A stretch of DNA of 64,000 nucleotides from Clostridiales bacterium (GCA_022774865.1 JALFLH010000015.1:52419-116418), one strand, 5' to 3'. Shown: positions 24,824 to 34,732, numbered from the stretch's first letter. Program-made: numbers and translations. The notes: generated by a model not told the origin, from the letters alone.

Positions 24824-26257
24824 ATGGCCATCCATGAAGAATGCGGTGTATTCGGCGCCTTTGGCAGCAAGCCGGAGGATGTGGCGGATCTTGCCTATTA
24901 CGGCCTGTACGCCCTCCAGCACCGGGGACAGGAAAGCTGCGGCATTGTGGTGAATGACGACGGGGTGTTCACCGCCCACAAGGGGTTGGGTCTTGTCAGC
25001 GAGGTGTTCAACCGGGAAGCCCTGAGCCGGTTTCCCAAGGGAACCATGGCCGTGGGTCATGTGCGCTACGGCACCACCGGCGGTTCCAACCTGGCGAACT
25101 GCCAGCCCATTCAGGTCAACCACCTCAAGGGCAAGCTGGCGCTGGCGCACAACGGCAATCTGAGCAACGCCCTGGAGCTGCGGCGGAATCTGGAGCTGTC
25201 CGGCGCCATTTTCCACACCACCAGCGACACCGAGACCATCGCCTATGTGATCACCCGGGAGCGGATTACCGCGCCCTCCATTGAGGCGGCGGTGAGCCGC
25301 GCCATGGACAAGCTGGAGGGAGCCTATTCTCTGGTGCTGATGTCCTCCGCCAAGCTGATCGCCGTCCGGGACCCCTACGGCTTCCGTCCCCTGTGCTATG
25401 GGCAGATGGCCGACGGCACCTGGGTGGTGGCCTCGGAGAGCTGCGCGCTGGCGGCGGTGGGCGCCGAATTCCGGCGGGATCTGCTGCCCGGCGAGATTGT
25501 CACCTTCAGCGAAAGCGGCGTGGTTTCGGACAAGTCCCACTGCGGCAGCGCGCCCAGGCGGATGTGCATTTTCGAGTATATCTACTTCGCCCGGCCGGAT
25601 TCCGTGATGGACGGCGTTCACGTACACGATGCCCGGATCCGTGCCGGCGAAATTCTGGCCAGAACCCATCCGGTGGACGCGGATATCGTCATTGGCGTGC
25701 CGGATTCGGGTCTGGACGCGGCGTTGGGGTATTCCCGGGCCTCCGGCATTCCCTATGGAATTGGCCTGATTAAAAACAAATACATCGGACGCACCTTCAT
25801 CGCCCCGGGGCAGGGCCACCGGGTGGATCAGGTGAAGATCAAGCTCAGCCCCGTGGAGAGCGAAGTCAGGGGCAAACGGGTGGTGCTCATTGACGATTCC
25901 ATTGTCCGGGGCACCACCTCGGAGCGGATCGTCCGGCTGCTGCGGGGCGCGGGAGCGAAGGAAATTCATATGCGCATTTCCGCGCCGCCCTTCCTGCACC
26001 CCTGCTACTACGGCACCGACATCGACTCCCGGGAGCATCTGATTGCCTGCCACAAAACCGTGGAGGAAACCGCCGCGTTCATCGGCGCGGACTCTCTGGG
26101 TTATCTGCCCATCGAAGCGCTGAAGGATCTGATCGGCTGCGGGGATTATTGCAGCGCCTGTTTCTCCGGCAGCTATCCCACCAGAATCCCGGCGGATACC
26201 CGCAAGGATCAATTTGAGCGGAAGCTCTCCCAGAGGAAGAAGGATGTGGAGTCATGA
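24824..26257 (+). CDS. purF: Amidophosphoribosyltransferase
   Basis: 477 residues. After a short propeptide (MAIHEE) the N-terminal nucleophile is C7, giving the class II glutaminase domain with HRGQES and the GHVRYGTTG region. The C-terminal PRTase domain has VLIDDSIVRGTT. Cysteines near the C-terminus (GCGDYCSACFSG) match the iron-sulfur type of PurF known from B. subtilis, which is oxygen sensitive. It makes phosphoribosylamine from PRPP and glutamine. Its stop overlaps the carA start by 4 bases (ATGA). Confidence 0.96.
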   Translation: MAIHEECGVFGAFGSKPEDVADLAYYGLYALQHRGQESCGIVVNDDGVFTAHKGLGLVSEVFNREALSRFPKGTMAVGHVRYGTTGGSNLANCQPIQVNHLKGKLALAHNGNLSNALELRRNLELSGAIFHTTSDTETIAYVITRERITAPSIEAAVSRAMDKLEGAYSLVLMSSAKLIAVRDPYGFRPLCYGQMADGTWVVASESCALAAVGAEFRRDLLPGEIVTFSESGVVSDKSHCGSAPRRMCIFEYIYFARPDSVMDGVHVHDARIRAGEILARTHPVDADIVIGVPDSGLDAALGYSRASGIPYGIGLIKNKYIGRTFIAPGQGHRVDQVKIKLSPVESEVRGKRVVLIDDSIVRGTTSERIVRLLRGAGAKEIHMRISAPPFLHPCYYGTDIDSREHLIACHKTVEETAAFIGADSLGYLPIEALKDLIGCGDYCSACFSGSYPTRIPADTRKDQFERKLSQRKKDVES

Positions 26258-27360
26258 GCCGGGAATACAATAAGAAAATCGTCCTGTCTGACGGCGCGGA
26301 ATTCTACGGCGTGGGCTTCGGCGCGGACGGGGAAAAAATTGTGGAGATCGTGTTCAACACCTCCATGGTCGGCTATCAGGAGATCCTGTCCGACCCATCC
26401 TACACCGGTCAGGCCGTGGTGATGACCTATCCGCTGATCGGCAACTACGGTATGTGCGACGATGACTACGAAACGGACAGACCCGGCATCGACGGCATGA
26501 TTGTCCGGGAATACAACGACGAGCCCTCCAATTTCCGCTGCACCCGCACGCTGGATCAGGTGATGAAGCAATACGGCATCGTCGGCGTCAGCGGGGTGGA
26601 CACCCGCCGCCTGGCCCGGCATATCCGAGATCGAGGCACCTGCAAGGCGCTGATCACCGGCTGGGATACGCCGGAGCTGGTGGCCGCGGCCCGGTTGAAA
26701 ACGGCGATGCTGCCCGCCGATCAGGTGAAGCGGGCCAGCACGAAAACCGTCTGGCAGTCTCCTGCCCGGAATCCCCGCTTTCGTGTGGCGGCGGTGGACT
26801 GCGGCATGAAGCGAAACATCGTGCGCAGCCTCAACGCCCGGGGCTGCGACGTGACGGTGGTGCCCTGGGACATCACCGCTGAAGAAATCCGGGGACTCAA
26901 CCCGGATGGGCTGTTTCTCTCCAACGGCCCCGGAAACCCGGAGGACGCCGTTCCTGTCATCCGGCTGGCGCAGGAGCTGCGGGGCGAATACCCCATGTTC
27001 GGCATCTGTCTGGGTCACCAGATTCTGGCGCTGTCCTATGGCGCCAAAACCTACAAGCTGAAATTCGGCCACCGGGGCGGAAACCACCCGGTAAAGAATC
27101 TGCGCACCGGCAAAATTGAGATCACCGCCCAGAACCATTCCTACGCGGTGGATGCCGGGAGTCTGACGGGCACCGGGCTGGAAGTGACCCATGTGAACCT
27201 GCTGGATAACACGGTGGAGGGTCTGCGGTGCGAAAAAGACCGGGTGTTCAGCGTGCAGTACCACCCGGAAAGCGCCCCCGGCCCCCAGGACAGCGCCTAC
27301 CTGTTCGATGAATTCATCCGACTGATGGAGGAAGCGCCATGCCGAAAAGAACGGATCTGA
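26254..27360 (+). CDS. carA: Carbamoyl-phosphate synthase small (glutaminase) subunit
   Basis: 368 residues. The class I glutaminase site is C252 in GICLGHQ, with the QYHPES histidine/glutamate motif near the C-terminus. It hydrolyses glutamine and channels ammonia to CarB. It overlaps purF by 4 bases and carB by 22 bases, giving tight coupling. Carbamoyl phosphate feeds both arginine and pyrimidine synthesis, and both pathways have operons in this window. Confidence 0.95.
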   Translation: MSREYNKKIVLSDGAEFYGVGFGADGEKIVEIVFNTSMVGYQEILSDPSYTGQAVVMTYPLIGNYGMCDDDYETDRPGIDGMIVREYNDEPSNFRCTRTLDQVMKQYGIVGVSGVDTRRLARHIRDRGTCKALITGWDTPELVAAARLKTAMLPADQVKRASTKTVWQSPARNPRFRVAAVDCGMKRNIVRSLNARGCDVTVVPWDITAEEIRGLNPDGLFLSNGPGNPEDAVPVIRLAQELRGEYPMFGICLGHQILALSYGAKTYKLKFGHRGGNHPVKNLRTGKIEITAQNHSYAVDAGSLTGTGLEVTHVNLLDNTVEGLRCEKDRVFSVQYHPESAPGPQDSAYLFDEFIRLMEEAPCRKERI

Positions 27361-30300
27361 AAAAAATACTGGTCATCGGCTCCGGCCCCATTGTCATCGG
27401 ACAGGCGGCGGAATTCGACTACGCCGGCACCCAGGCCTGTCTGGCGCTGAAGGAGGAGGGGTACGAGGTCATCCTGTGCAACTCCAACCCGGCCACCATC
27501 ATGACCGACCCCGCCATCGCGGACAAGGTCTATATGGAGCCCCTGACGCTGGAATACATTGCCAAAATCATCCGTTACGAGCGCCCCGACGCCATTATTC
27601 CCAGTCTGGGCGGCCAGACGGGACTGAATCTGGCCATGCAGCTGGAAAAGAAGGGCATTCTGGCCGAATGCCGCACCGAGTTGCTGGGCACCCCCAGCCG
27701 CAGCATCGAAATGGCCGAGGATCGGGAGCTGTTCAAGGAGCTGTGTGAGTCCCTGGGCGAGCCGGTGCTGCCCTCCCGGATTGCCGGCTCCATGGAAGAG
27801 GGGCTGGCGGCGGCGCAGGAAATCGGCTACCCGGTGGTGCTGCGTCCGGCGTTCACGCTGGGCGGCACCGGCGGCGGCTTTGCCGATGACGAGACACAGT
27901 TCCGGGAGATTATGAAAAACGCCCTGGCGCTCTCCCCGGTCCAACAGGTGCTGGTGGAAAAAAGCATTAAGGGCTTCAAGGAAATTGAATACGAGGTCAT
28001 GCGGGATGCGAACGACACCGCCATCACCATCTGCAACATGGAAAATCTGGACCCCGTGGGCATCCATACCGGCGACTCCATCGTGGTCTGCCCCTCCCAG
28101 ACCCTGACCAACAAGGAATACCAGATGCTCCGGGATTCGGCGCTGAAGCTGATCCGGGCGCTGAAAATCCAGGGCGGCTGCAACGTGCAGTTTGCCCTTG
28201 ATCCCAATTCCTTCCAATACTATCTGATCGAGGTCAATCCCCGGGTGTCCCGCTCGTCGGCGCTGGCCTCCAAGGCCTCCGGCTATCCCATCGCCCGGGT
28301 TTCCGCCAAAATCTGCGTGGGAATGCATCTGGACGAGATCCGGCTGGCCAATACCTGCGCGGCTTTTGAACCGGCGTTGGACTACGTGGTCACCAAAATG
28401 CCCCGGTTCCCCTTCGACAAATTCACCGATGCCAATAACAGCCTGAGCACCCAGATGAAGGCTACCGGCGAGACCATGAGCGTGGGCCGTACCTTTGAAG
28501 AGAGCCTGCTCAAGGGCATCCGTTCCCTGGAAACCGGCGTGCACCACCTGCATATGCCCAAATTCGACAACTGGACAACGGAGCGGCTGATGGACTACGT
28601 TGCCATCGGCACCGACGACCGGATCTATGCCATTGCCCAGCTTCTCCGGCTGGGGACGGATGTGGAGGAAATCGCACGGCAGACCGCCATCGACCGGTTC
28701 TTTCTGCGCAAGCTGCGCAGCATCGTGGCACAGGAGACGCGGCTGCGGGCGCATCCAATGGATGTGGGCGTGCTGTTCGAGTCCAAGAAAATGGGCTTTT
28801 CCGACCGCGCCGTGGCGGATGCGTGGGGCGTGCGGGAGGCCGAAATTTACCGGATGCGCAAGGACAGCGGTATTTTCCCCGGCTACCGGATGATCGACTC
28901 CTGCGCCGTGGAATTTGACAGCTATATCCCCTATTTTTACTCCACCTATGAATCCGAGAACGAGTCGGTTCTGTCGAATAAGAAGAAGGTTATCGTCCTC
29001 GGCTCCGGCCCCATCCGCATCGGCCAGGGCGTGGAATTCGACTATTCCACCGTCCACGCCGTCCAGACCATCCGCAAAGCGGGCTACGAGGCCATCATCA
29101 TCAACAATAACCCCGAAACGGTCTCCACCGACTATACCACCGCCGACAAGCTCTATTTCGAGCCGCTGACGGCGGAGGATGTGATGAATATCGTGCTGCT
29201 GGAACAGCCCGAGGGCGTCATCGCTTCTCTGGGCGGCCAGACCGCCATCAATCTGGCGCAGCCTCTGATGGAGCGGGGCGTGAAGATCATCGGCACCGAC
29301 TGCGCCGCCATCGAGAAGGCGGAGAACCGGGACGCCTTTGAAAAGCTGCTCTCCGAGCTGGGCATTCCCCAGCCCAGAGGGCGGGCCGTGACGAGAATTG
29401 AGGATGGCATTGCCGCGGCTGCGGAGATCGGTTACCCGGTGCTGGTGCGGCCCAGCTTCGTGCTGGGCGGACGGGCCATGCAGATTGTGGCGGATGAGGC
29501 GCAGCTCCGGCAATATCTGAAAACCGCCGTGGAGATTGACGCGGACAAGCCGGTACTGGTGGACAAGTACATCCGGGGCAAGGAAGTGGAAATTGACGCG
29601 ATCTGTGACGGGCGCAACGTGTTCGTGCCCGGCATTATGGAGCTGGTGGAGCGCACCGGTGTCCACTCCGGCGACTCCATTTCCGTCTACCCCTCCTTCT
29701 CCATCTCCAACAGGGTCAAGGGCATCATCCTCCAGTACGCGAAAAAGCTGGGCCCTGCCATCGGCATTGTGGGCTTGTACAACATCCAGTTCATCGTGGA
29801 TGAGCGGGAAAATGTGTACATCATCGAGGTAAACCCCCGCTCCTCCCGGACGGTTCCCTTCCTGAGCAAGGCCACGGGCTATCCATTGGCCGATATCGCC
29901 ACGCTGGCGGCGCTGGGCAAGAGCCTGCCCGAGCAGGGAATTTTCGACCTGTACCCCCGGGAGAAGAAGCGCTGGTATGTCAAAGCTCCGGCCTTCTCCT
30001 TCGCCAAGCTCCGGGGGCTGGACGCCTACCTGTCCCCGGAGATGAAGTCCACCGGCGAGGCCATCGGCTATGACAACACCCTCAACCGGGCGCTGTACAA
30101 GGCGCTGCAGGCCTCCGGTGTGAAGCTGCAGAATTACGGCACCGTGCTGGCCACCATCTCCGACGAGGACAAGGACGAGGCGCTGCCTCTGCTGCGCCGG
30201 TTCTACCGGCTGGGCTTCAACATCGAAGCCACCCCCGGCACCGCGGCGTTTTTAAAGGAGCACGGCATCAAGACCCGGATACGGCAGAAGGTCAGCGATC

Positions 30301-30521
30301 AGAATACGGAAATTCTGGATTCCATCCGCCAGGGCTACGTCACCTATGTGATCAACACCATGGACGTGCGCTGCGAAGGCTCCAACTCCGGTTCCCGGCG
30401 AATCCGCCAGTGCGCCGTGGAAAACGGCGTGACCATGCTGACCGCGCTGGACACGGTGCGGGTGCTGCTGGATGTGCTGGAGGAAATCACACTGGGCATC
30501 TCCACCATTGATGGGGAATAA
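27339..30521 (+). CDS. carB: Carbamoyl-phosphate synthase large subunit
   Basis: 1060 residues, the full two-half CarB. Two ATP-grasp synthetase halves are visible, beginning near SGPIVIGQAAEFDY (about residue 15) and SGPIRIGQGVEFDY (about 560), each with a SLGGQT motif. The C-terminal allosteric domain contains NTMDVRCEGSNSG-type residues. It makes carbamoyl phosphate from bicarbonate, two ATP and ammonia. It begins inside the last 22 bases of carA. Confidence 0.97.
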   Translation: MPKRTDLKKILVIGSGPIVIGQAAEFDYAGTQACLALKEEGYEVILCNSNPATIMTDPAIADKVYMEPLTLEYIAKIIRYERPDAIIPSLGGQTGLNLAMQLEKKGILAECRTELLGTPSRSIEMAEDRELFKELCESLGEPVLPSRIAGSMEEGLAAAQEIGYPVVLRPAFTLGGTGGGFADDETQFREIMKNALALSPVQQVLVEKSIKGFKEIEYEVMRDANDTAITICNMENLDPVGIHTGDSIVVCPSQTLTNKEYQMLRDSALKLIRALKIQGGCNVQFALDPNSFQYYLIEVNPRVSRSSALASKASGYPIARVSAKICVGMHLDEIRLANTCAAFEPALDYVVTKMPRFPFDKFTDANNSLSTQMKATGETMSVGRTFEESLLKGIRSLETGVHHLHMPKFDNWTTERLMDYVAIGTDDRIYAIAQLLRLGTDVEEIARQTAIDRFFLRKLRSIVAQETRLRAHPMDVGVLFESKKMGFSDRAVADAWGVREAEIYRMRKDSGIFPGYRMIDSCAVEFDSYIPYFYSTYESENESVLSNKKKVIVLGSGPIRIGQGVEFDYSTVHAVQTIRKAGYEAIIINNNPETVSTDYTTADKLYFEPLTAEDVMNIVLLEQPEGVIASLGGQTAINLAQPLMERGVKIIGTDCAAIEKAENRDAFEKLLSELGIPQPRGRAVTRIEDGIAAAAEIGYPVLVRPSFVLGGRAMQIVADEAQLRQYLKTAVEIDADKPVLVDKYIRGKEVEIDAICDGRNVFVPGIMELVERTGVHSGDSISVYPSFSISNRVKGIILQYAKKLGPAIGIVGLYNIQFIVDERENVYIIEVNPRSSRTVPFLSKATGYPLADIATLAALGKSLPEQGIFDLYPREKKRWYVKAPAFSFAKLRGLDAYLSPEMKSTGEAIGYDNTLNRALYKALQASGVKLQNYGTVLATISDEDKDEALPLLRRFYRLGFNIEATPGTAAFLKEHGIKTRIRQKVSDQNTEILDSIRQGYVTYVINTMDVRCEGSNSGSRRIRQCAVENGVTMLTALDTVRVLLDVLEEITLGISTIDGE

Positions 30522-30529
30522 AAGATTGG

Positions 30530-30557
30530 AAACGGCAGTCCGAATGGATTGCCGTTT
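30530..30557 (+). terminator. carB terminator overlapping the next promoter
   Basis: AAACGGCAGTCC (30530-30541) and GGATTGCCGTTT (30546-30557) form a 12-bp stem with one G-U pair. The right arm contains the -35 hexamer of the following promoter. Confidence 0.6.
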
Positions 30558-30577
30558 CTGATCTTTAATGGTATAAT
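30549..30577 (+). promoter_or_regulatory. Promoter of the cdaR-like gene
   Basis: TTGCCG (30549-30554), 17 bases, perfect TATAAT (30572-30577). Confidence 0.62.
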
Positions 30578-30602
30578 CATGAAAAAAGCCCGGAGGAAAG
30601 CT

Positions 30603-31775
30603 ATGAGAATATCCAAATCCAGCGCTCAGGAGATCGTGGAGGAAATCGGCAAGCTGGTCAAGCAGAACATCAACCTGATGGACGAGACCGGCCATATCAT
30701 TGCCAGCAACGACCCTGCCCGCATCGGCAATTTTCACGAGGGCGCCTACCGCATCATTACAAACCATCTGAAAGAGCTTTACATCACCCCGGAGCTGGAA
30801 AAAACCCTTCCGCTGGTTCGTCAGGGCATCAACCTGCCCATCGAGGTGGACGGCGACGTGGAGGGGGTCATCGGCATCACCGGTACCTACGACGAGGTAA
30901 TCAAATACGGCCAGATCGTCAAGAAAATGGCGGAAATCCTGATTAAGGAACGGATCGCGCTGGACGCGGAACGGCTGGACAGCCGGATCCGCAGCCGCTT
31001 CCTGGAGGACTGGGTACTGGGCGACGGATTGAGCAATCCCCGCTCCCTGTCCGAGCGGGGCTACGCCATCGGCATTGACATTCGCAAGAAGCGGCGCTGC
31101 ATGGTGATCAGCGCCCGGGATCTGAGCTACTATACCAGCACGCTGGAGGGACAGCAGTTCATTGAACAGGTGGAGGAGGCAGTGGCCGGACAGATGGAGG
31201 TCTGGCAGGGCACCATCATTCTGCGCAATGCCGCCCGGCAGATTCTGCTGGTCAGCAGCCGCTCCACCGGGGAAATGCAGGCCATTGCCCGGAAGCTGAC
31301 GGACTTGATCGAAACCCGGTTTGGAATCCGCGCGATTGTGGGCATCGATGGGCCGGAGCAGGATGTGCACACGGCCTATCTGCAGGCGAACCGGGCGTGG
31401 CGCGTGGCGCACCATGCGGCGCAGCCCATTGTGTGCTACGAAGATCTGAATGTGGAGCTGATTCTGGATCACATTCCCCAGAAATCCAAAATCGCCTATC
31501 TCTGCAAGATATTCCCCGGCTGCTCCTCTGCGGAGATCCGGGACTTCACTGCCCTGCTTGGCGCCTATTTTCAGGCGGAAGGCTCCCTGCAGACGGCGGC
31601 GGACGCCATGTTCATCCACAAAAACACCCTGCAGTACCGGCTGAAGCGGATGGCTGAGATCACCGGGCTGGATGTGCGCAAGCCCAGCAATGCCCCCGCG
31701 CTGTATCTGGCCATGCTGCTGGCCATGGATCTGGAAAGCGACGGGCTTTCGACAGATTTCACAAATTTGGATTAG
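30603..31775 (+). CDS. CdaR-family sugar-diacid/glycerate regulator
   Basis: 390 residues. The N-terminal sugar-diacid recognition domain (about 5-135, starting SAQEIVEEIGKLVKQNINLMDETG and containing GVIGITG) is joined to a GGDEF-like middle segment and a C-terminal PucR-type helix-turn-helix (about 330-385, FIHKNTLQYRLKRMAEITGLD). In E. coli CdaR activates glucarate, galactarate and glycerate genes. Its placement upstream of a GntP permease and glycerate kinase supports activation of those genes in response to glycerate. The start at 30603 has GGAGG upstream. Confidence 0.88.
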   Translation: MRISKSSAQEIVEEIGKLVKQNINLMDETGHIIASNDPARIGNFHEGAYRIITNHLKELYITPELEKTLPLVRQGINLPIEVDGDVEGVIGITGTYDEVIKYGQIVKKMAEILIKERIALDAERLDSRIRSRFLEDWVLGDGLSNPRSLSERGYAIGIDIRKKRRCMVISARDLSYYTSTLEGQQFIEQVEEAVAGQMEVWQGTIILRNAARQILLVSSRSTGEMQAIARKLTDLIETRFGIRAIVGIDGPEQDVHTAYLQANRAWRVAHHAAQPIVCYEDLNVELILDHIPQKSKIAYLCKIFPGCSSAEIRDFTALLGAYFQAEGSLQTAADAMFIHKNTLQYRLKRMAEITGLDVRKPSNAPALYLAMLLAMDLESDGLSTDFTNLD

Positions 31776-31940
31776 AATTTTATCTGTTGTTGTTCTGGAT
31801 GACAATCATTTAATTGCATTTGCGTTTTCAAAAACATAGCATTTTCTCCCGCCGGTGTTGTAAAATGATAACAACCGAGCGGAACGCCAGTACCGAAATT
31901 TTGACGTTCTGCCCAAATATTCAGGTAGGAGGATTTCATA

Positions 31941-33332
31941 ATGACTGGCTTACCACTTATTATCGTCTTTGTTCTTGCAATTGTCGTCATGATCGTGGCG
32001 ATTTCCAAGTTCAAAGTCCATCCCTTCCTGTCCATCATGGCCGTTTCCCTGATTCTGGCTCTGGTGGCAGGCATCCCGCTGGTTGACGTGAAAAACGCCG
32101 ACGGCACAACCACCTCCGGCATTGCAACCGTCATCGGCGCCGGCTTCTCCGGTACCTTCAGCTCCATCGGCATCGTCATCATCCTGGGCGCCCTGATCGG
32201 CACCATTCTGGAAAAGACCGGCGCCGCTCTGAAGCTGGCCGATATGGTCATCAAGGTCGTGGGCAAGAAGAATCCTGAGCTGGCCATGGAACTGATGGGC
32301 TGGGTCGTCTCCATCCCCGTGTTCTGCGACAGCGGCTTCGTGATTCTGGACCCCATCCGCAAGGCTCTGGTTAAGCGCACCGGCACCTCCAGCGTCGCCA
32401 TGACCGTGGCGCTGTCCGCCGGCCTGTACATCTCCCATGTGTTCATTCCCCCCACGCCCGGCCCCATTGCTGCGGCCAACACCCTGGGCATCGGCGACAA
32501 TCTGCTGATGGTCATGGGCATGGGCGTTCTGGCTTCCATTCTGCCTCTGATCGCCGGCCTGTTCTACGCCAAGTTTATCGGCAAGAAGGTCAAGAGCGCT
32601 GACGAGCTGACCGACAACGGCGCCGTCACCAAGACCTATGAAGAACTGGTCGCCGAGTACGGCAAGCTGCCCAATGGCTTCAACGCGCTTGCGCCCATTC
32701 TGGTGCCCATCGTGCTGATGGCTCTGGGTTCCATTTCCTCCATGGCTGGCTGGGGCGGCTTCATTGGTCAGCTCTGCAGCTTCCTTGGCAAGCCCATCAT
32801 CGCGCTGGCCGTCGGTACGGTCTGCGGCGTGATTCAGCTGGCTACCACCAAGAAGATGGATCAGTTCTATCAGATCACCAACGACACCCTCAAGACCGTT
32901 GGCCCCATCCTGTTCGTCACCGCTGCCGGCGGCGTCCTGGGCAAGGTTATCTCTTCCACCAGCATGGTCAGCTACATCACCGCCAACGCCAACATTCTGG
33001 AGTCTGTCGGTATCCTGTTCCCGTTCCTGCTGGCTGCCATCCTGAAATCCGCGCAGGGCTCCTCCACCGTGGCCATCACCACCACGGCCGGCATTCTGGC
33101 TCCTCTGATGGGCGCGCTGGGTCTGGACACCCCCGCCAAGGCCGCGTTGACCGTTATGGCCATCGGCGCCGGCGCGATGACGGTGTCCCACGCCAACGAC
33201 TCCTACTTCTGGGTTGTCACCAACTTTGGCGAGATGACGCCCGACCAGGGCTACAAGACCCAGACCGTGATGACACTGGTTCTTGGCGTTGCCTCCATGA
33301 TCGGTATCTTCATCCTGTCTCTCATCTTCTGA
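31941..33332 (+). CDS. GntP-family permease (probable glycerate/gluconate importer)
   Basis: 463 residues with about 12-14 hydrophobic segments. GntP features include the LGALIGTILEKTGAA segment near residue 73, the conserved FCDSGFVILDPI stretch and SHANDSYFWVV near the C-terminus. The family imports gluconate or related hydroxy acids with protons. The neighbouring CdaR regulator and glycerate kinase make D-glycerate the likely substrate. GGAGG lies upstream of the ATG. The 165-base gap before it contains AT-rich sequence but no promoter I can place confidently. Confidence 0.88.
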   Translation: MTGLPLIIVFVLAIVVMIVAISKFKVHPFLSIMAVSLILALVAGIPLVDVKNADGTTTSGIATVIGAGFSGTFSSIGIVIILGALIGTILEKTGAALKLADMVIKVVGKKNPELAMELMGWVVSIPVFCDSGFVILDPIRKALVKRTGTSSVAMTVALSAGLYISHVFIPPTPGPIAAANTLGIGDNLLMVMGMGVLASILPLIAGLFYAKFIGKKVKSADELTDNGAVTKTYEELVAEYGKLPNGFNALAPILVPIVLMALGSISSMAGWGGFIGQLCSFLGKPIIALAVGTVCGVIQLATTKKMDQFYQITNDTLKTVGPILFVTAAGGVLGKVISSTSMVSYITANANILESVGILFPFLLAAILKSAQGSSTVAITTTAGILAPLMGALGLDTPAKAALTVMAIGAGAMTVSHANDSYFWVVTNFGEMTPDQGYKTQTVMTLVLGVASMIGIFILSLIF

Positions 33333-33348
33333 TCATTCCATTCTATCG

Positions 33349-33383
33349 CAGGCAGGGCGGGAGCTTCCGCCCTGCCTGTTTCC
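33349..33383 (+). terminator. Hairpin between the GntP permease and glycerate kinase genes
   Basis: CAGGCAGGGCGG (33349-33360) and CCGCCCTGCCTG (33367-33378) make a perfect 12-bp stem followed by TTT. The short T run suggests partial termination, lowering kinase relative to permease. Confidence 0.65.
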
Positions 33384-33409
33384 AAATTTAACCGAAAGGA
33401 ATGAAATCC

Positions 33410-34642
33410 ATGGATCGGAATTTACGGGCTTATGCGGACGCCATCGTGTCCGCCTCCATCAAAGCCGTTCAGCCGGATGAGGCCGTCGCCCGCGCCCTGG
33501 CGGGACGGCGCTTCCCCGGGCGGATTGTATTGGTCGCCGCGGGTAAGGCCGCCTGGCAGATGGCAAAAGCGGCCTACGATTGTCTGGGCAGCCGCATTGA
33601 CAGCGGCGTGGTTGTCACCAAATACGGCCATGTAAAAGGCTCCATTGCCAATTTTTCCTGCCGGGAGGCGGGACATCCCGTCCCGGATGAGAATTCTTTT
33701 TCCGGCACACAGGAAGCGCTGGATCTGGTTTCCGGGCTGAAGCCGGAGGACACTGTGCTGTTTCTGCTGTCCGGCGGCGGCAGCGCCCTGTTTGAAAAAC
33801 CGCTGGTTCCCGGGGCGGTGCTGCAGGATGTGACGAACCAACTGCTCTCCTGCGGCGCGGACATTGTGGAAATCAACACCATCCGCAAGCGGCTTTCCGC
33901 CGTCAAGGGCGGCCGCTTTGCCATTGCCTGTCATCCGGCGCGGGTATTCTCCATTGTTCTGTCGGATATTCTGGGCGATCCGCTGGATATGATCGCCTCC
34001 GGCCCCGCCTGTCCGGACAGCAGCACCTGTGAACAGGCCGTCGCCATCGCAAAAAAATACACCCTGAAGCTGGATGAGGCAACCTGGGCGCTGCTCCGGC
34101 AGGAAACCCCCAAGGCGCTGGACAATGTGACCACGCAAATCACCGGCTCCGTCCGGGAGCTGTGCGCCGCCGCGGCGGCCGCCGCCCGGAAGGAGGGCTA
34201 TGAGCCGGTGGTGCTCACGGATCAGCTCTGCTGTCAGGCCAAGGAGGCAGGCTCCTTCCTGGCGTCCATCCTCAAGACCCACGCCCGCGACGGGAAGAAG
34301 CTGGCCTTTCTGGCCGGCGGCGAAACCGTCGTCTACCTCACTGGCCATGGCAAGGGCGGCCGGAATCAGGAGCTGGCGCTGGCCGCGGCAGCCGGAATTG
34401 CCGGAATCCCCGGCGCCGCCGTGTTCAGCGTAGGCAGCGATGGTACCGACGGCCCCACCGATGCCGCGGGTGGCTACGCGGACTATGAAACCGCGGCCGC
34501 GCTCAAGGAAAAGGAACTGGAAATCTTCGATGTGCTCCGGGAGAATGATGCCTACCACGCCCTGCAGGCGGTGGACGGCCTGATTATCACCGGCCCCACC
34601 GGCACCAATGTCAACGATGTGGCCGTGGCGCTGATCGGCTGA
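33410..34642 (+). CDS. Glycerate 2-kinase (GckA/MOFRL family)
   Basis: 410 residues. The DUF4147 N-terminal domain (AAGKAAWQMAKAA, LLSGGGSALFE) and the C-terminal MOFRL domain (FLAGGETVV, GGRNQELAL, SDGTDGPTDAAGG) define the type II glycerate kinase family, which converts D-glycerate to 2-phosphoglycerate. Older annotation calls the same family hydroxypyruvate reductase. The start at 33410 is favoured since AAAGGA is nine bases upstream; an ATG at 33401 touches that site. Confidence 0.9.
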   Translation: MDRNLRAYADAIVSASIKAVQPDEAVARALAGRRFPGRIVLVAAGKAAWQMAKAAYDCLGSRIDSGVVVTKYGHVKGSIANFSCREAGHPVPDENSFSGTQEALDLVSGLKPEDTVLFLLSGGGSALFEKPLVPGAVLQDVTNQLLSCGADIVEINTIRKRLSAVKGGRFAIACHPARVFSIVLSDILGDPLDMIASGPACPDSSTCEQAVAIAKKYTLKLDEATWALLRQETPKALDNVTTQITGSVRELCAAAAAAARKEGYEPVVLTDQLCCQAKEAGSFLASILKTHARDGKKLAFLAGGETVVYLTGHGKGGRNQELALAAAAGIAGIPGAAVFSVGSDGTDGPTDAAGGYADYETAAALKEKELEIFDVLRENDAYHALQAVDGLIITGPTGTNVNDVAVALIG

Positions 34643-34693
34643 GATATGGTCGAGAATCCGCCGGAGGCAGCAGCTCCCGGCGGACAGAAAATA

Positions 34694-34725
34694 AAAAATC
34701 GCGCTGCGGCCGCAGCGCGATTTTT
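34694..34725. terminator. Bidirectional terminator between glycerate kinase and pnp
   Basis: A perfect palindromic stem with 16-base arms (34694-34709 and 34710-34725; core ATCGCGCTGCGG) is flanked by A5 and T5, serving convergent genes. Confidence 0.85.
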
Positions 34726-34732
34726 GTATGCC

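Noticed and set aside
24080..26212. 710-codon open frame opposite purC and purF
   Set aside because: Antisense to two well-supported purine genes, with no domain match.
27297..29666. 789-codon open frame opposite carB
   Set aside because: Antisense to an unmistakable CarB; no ribosome site, no recognisable domain.
31776..31940. CcpA (cre) site or promoter before the GntP permease gene
   Set aside because: A TGTAAAATGATAAC stretch resembles part of a cre site but misses the central CG, and no -35/-10 pair with proper spacing was convincing.
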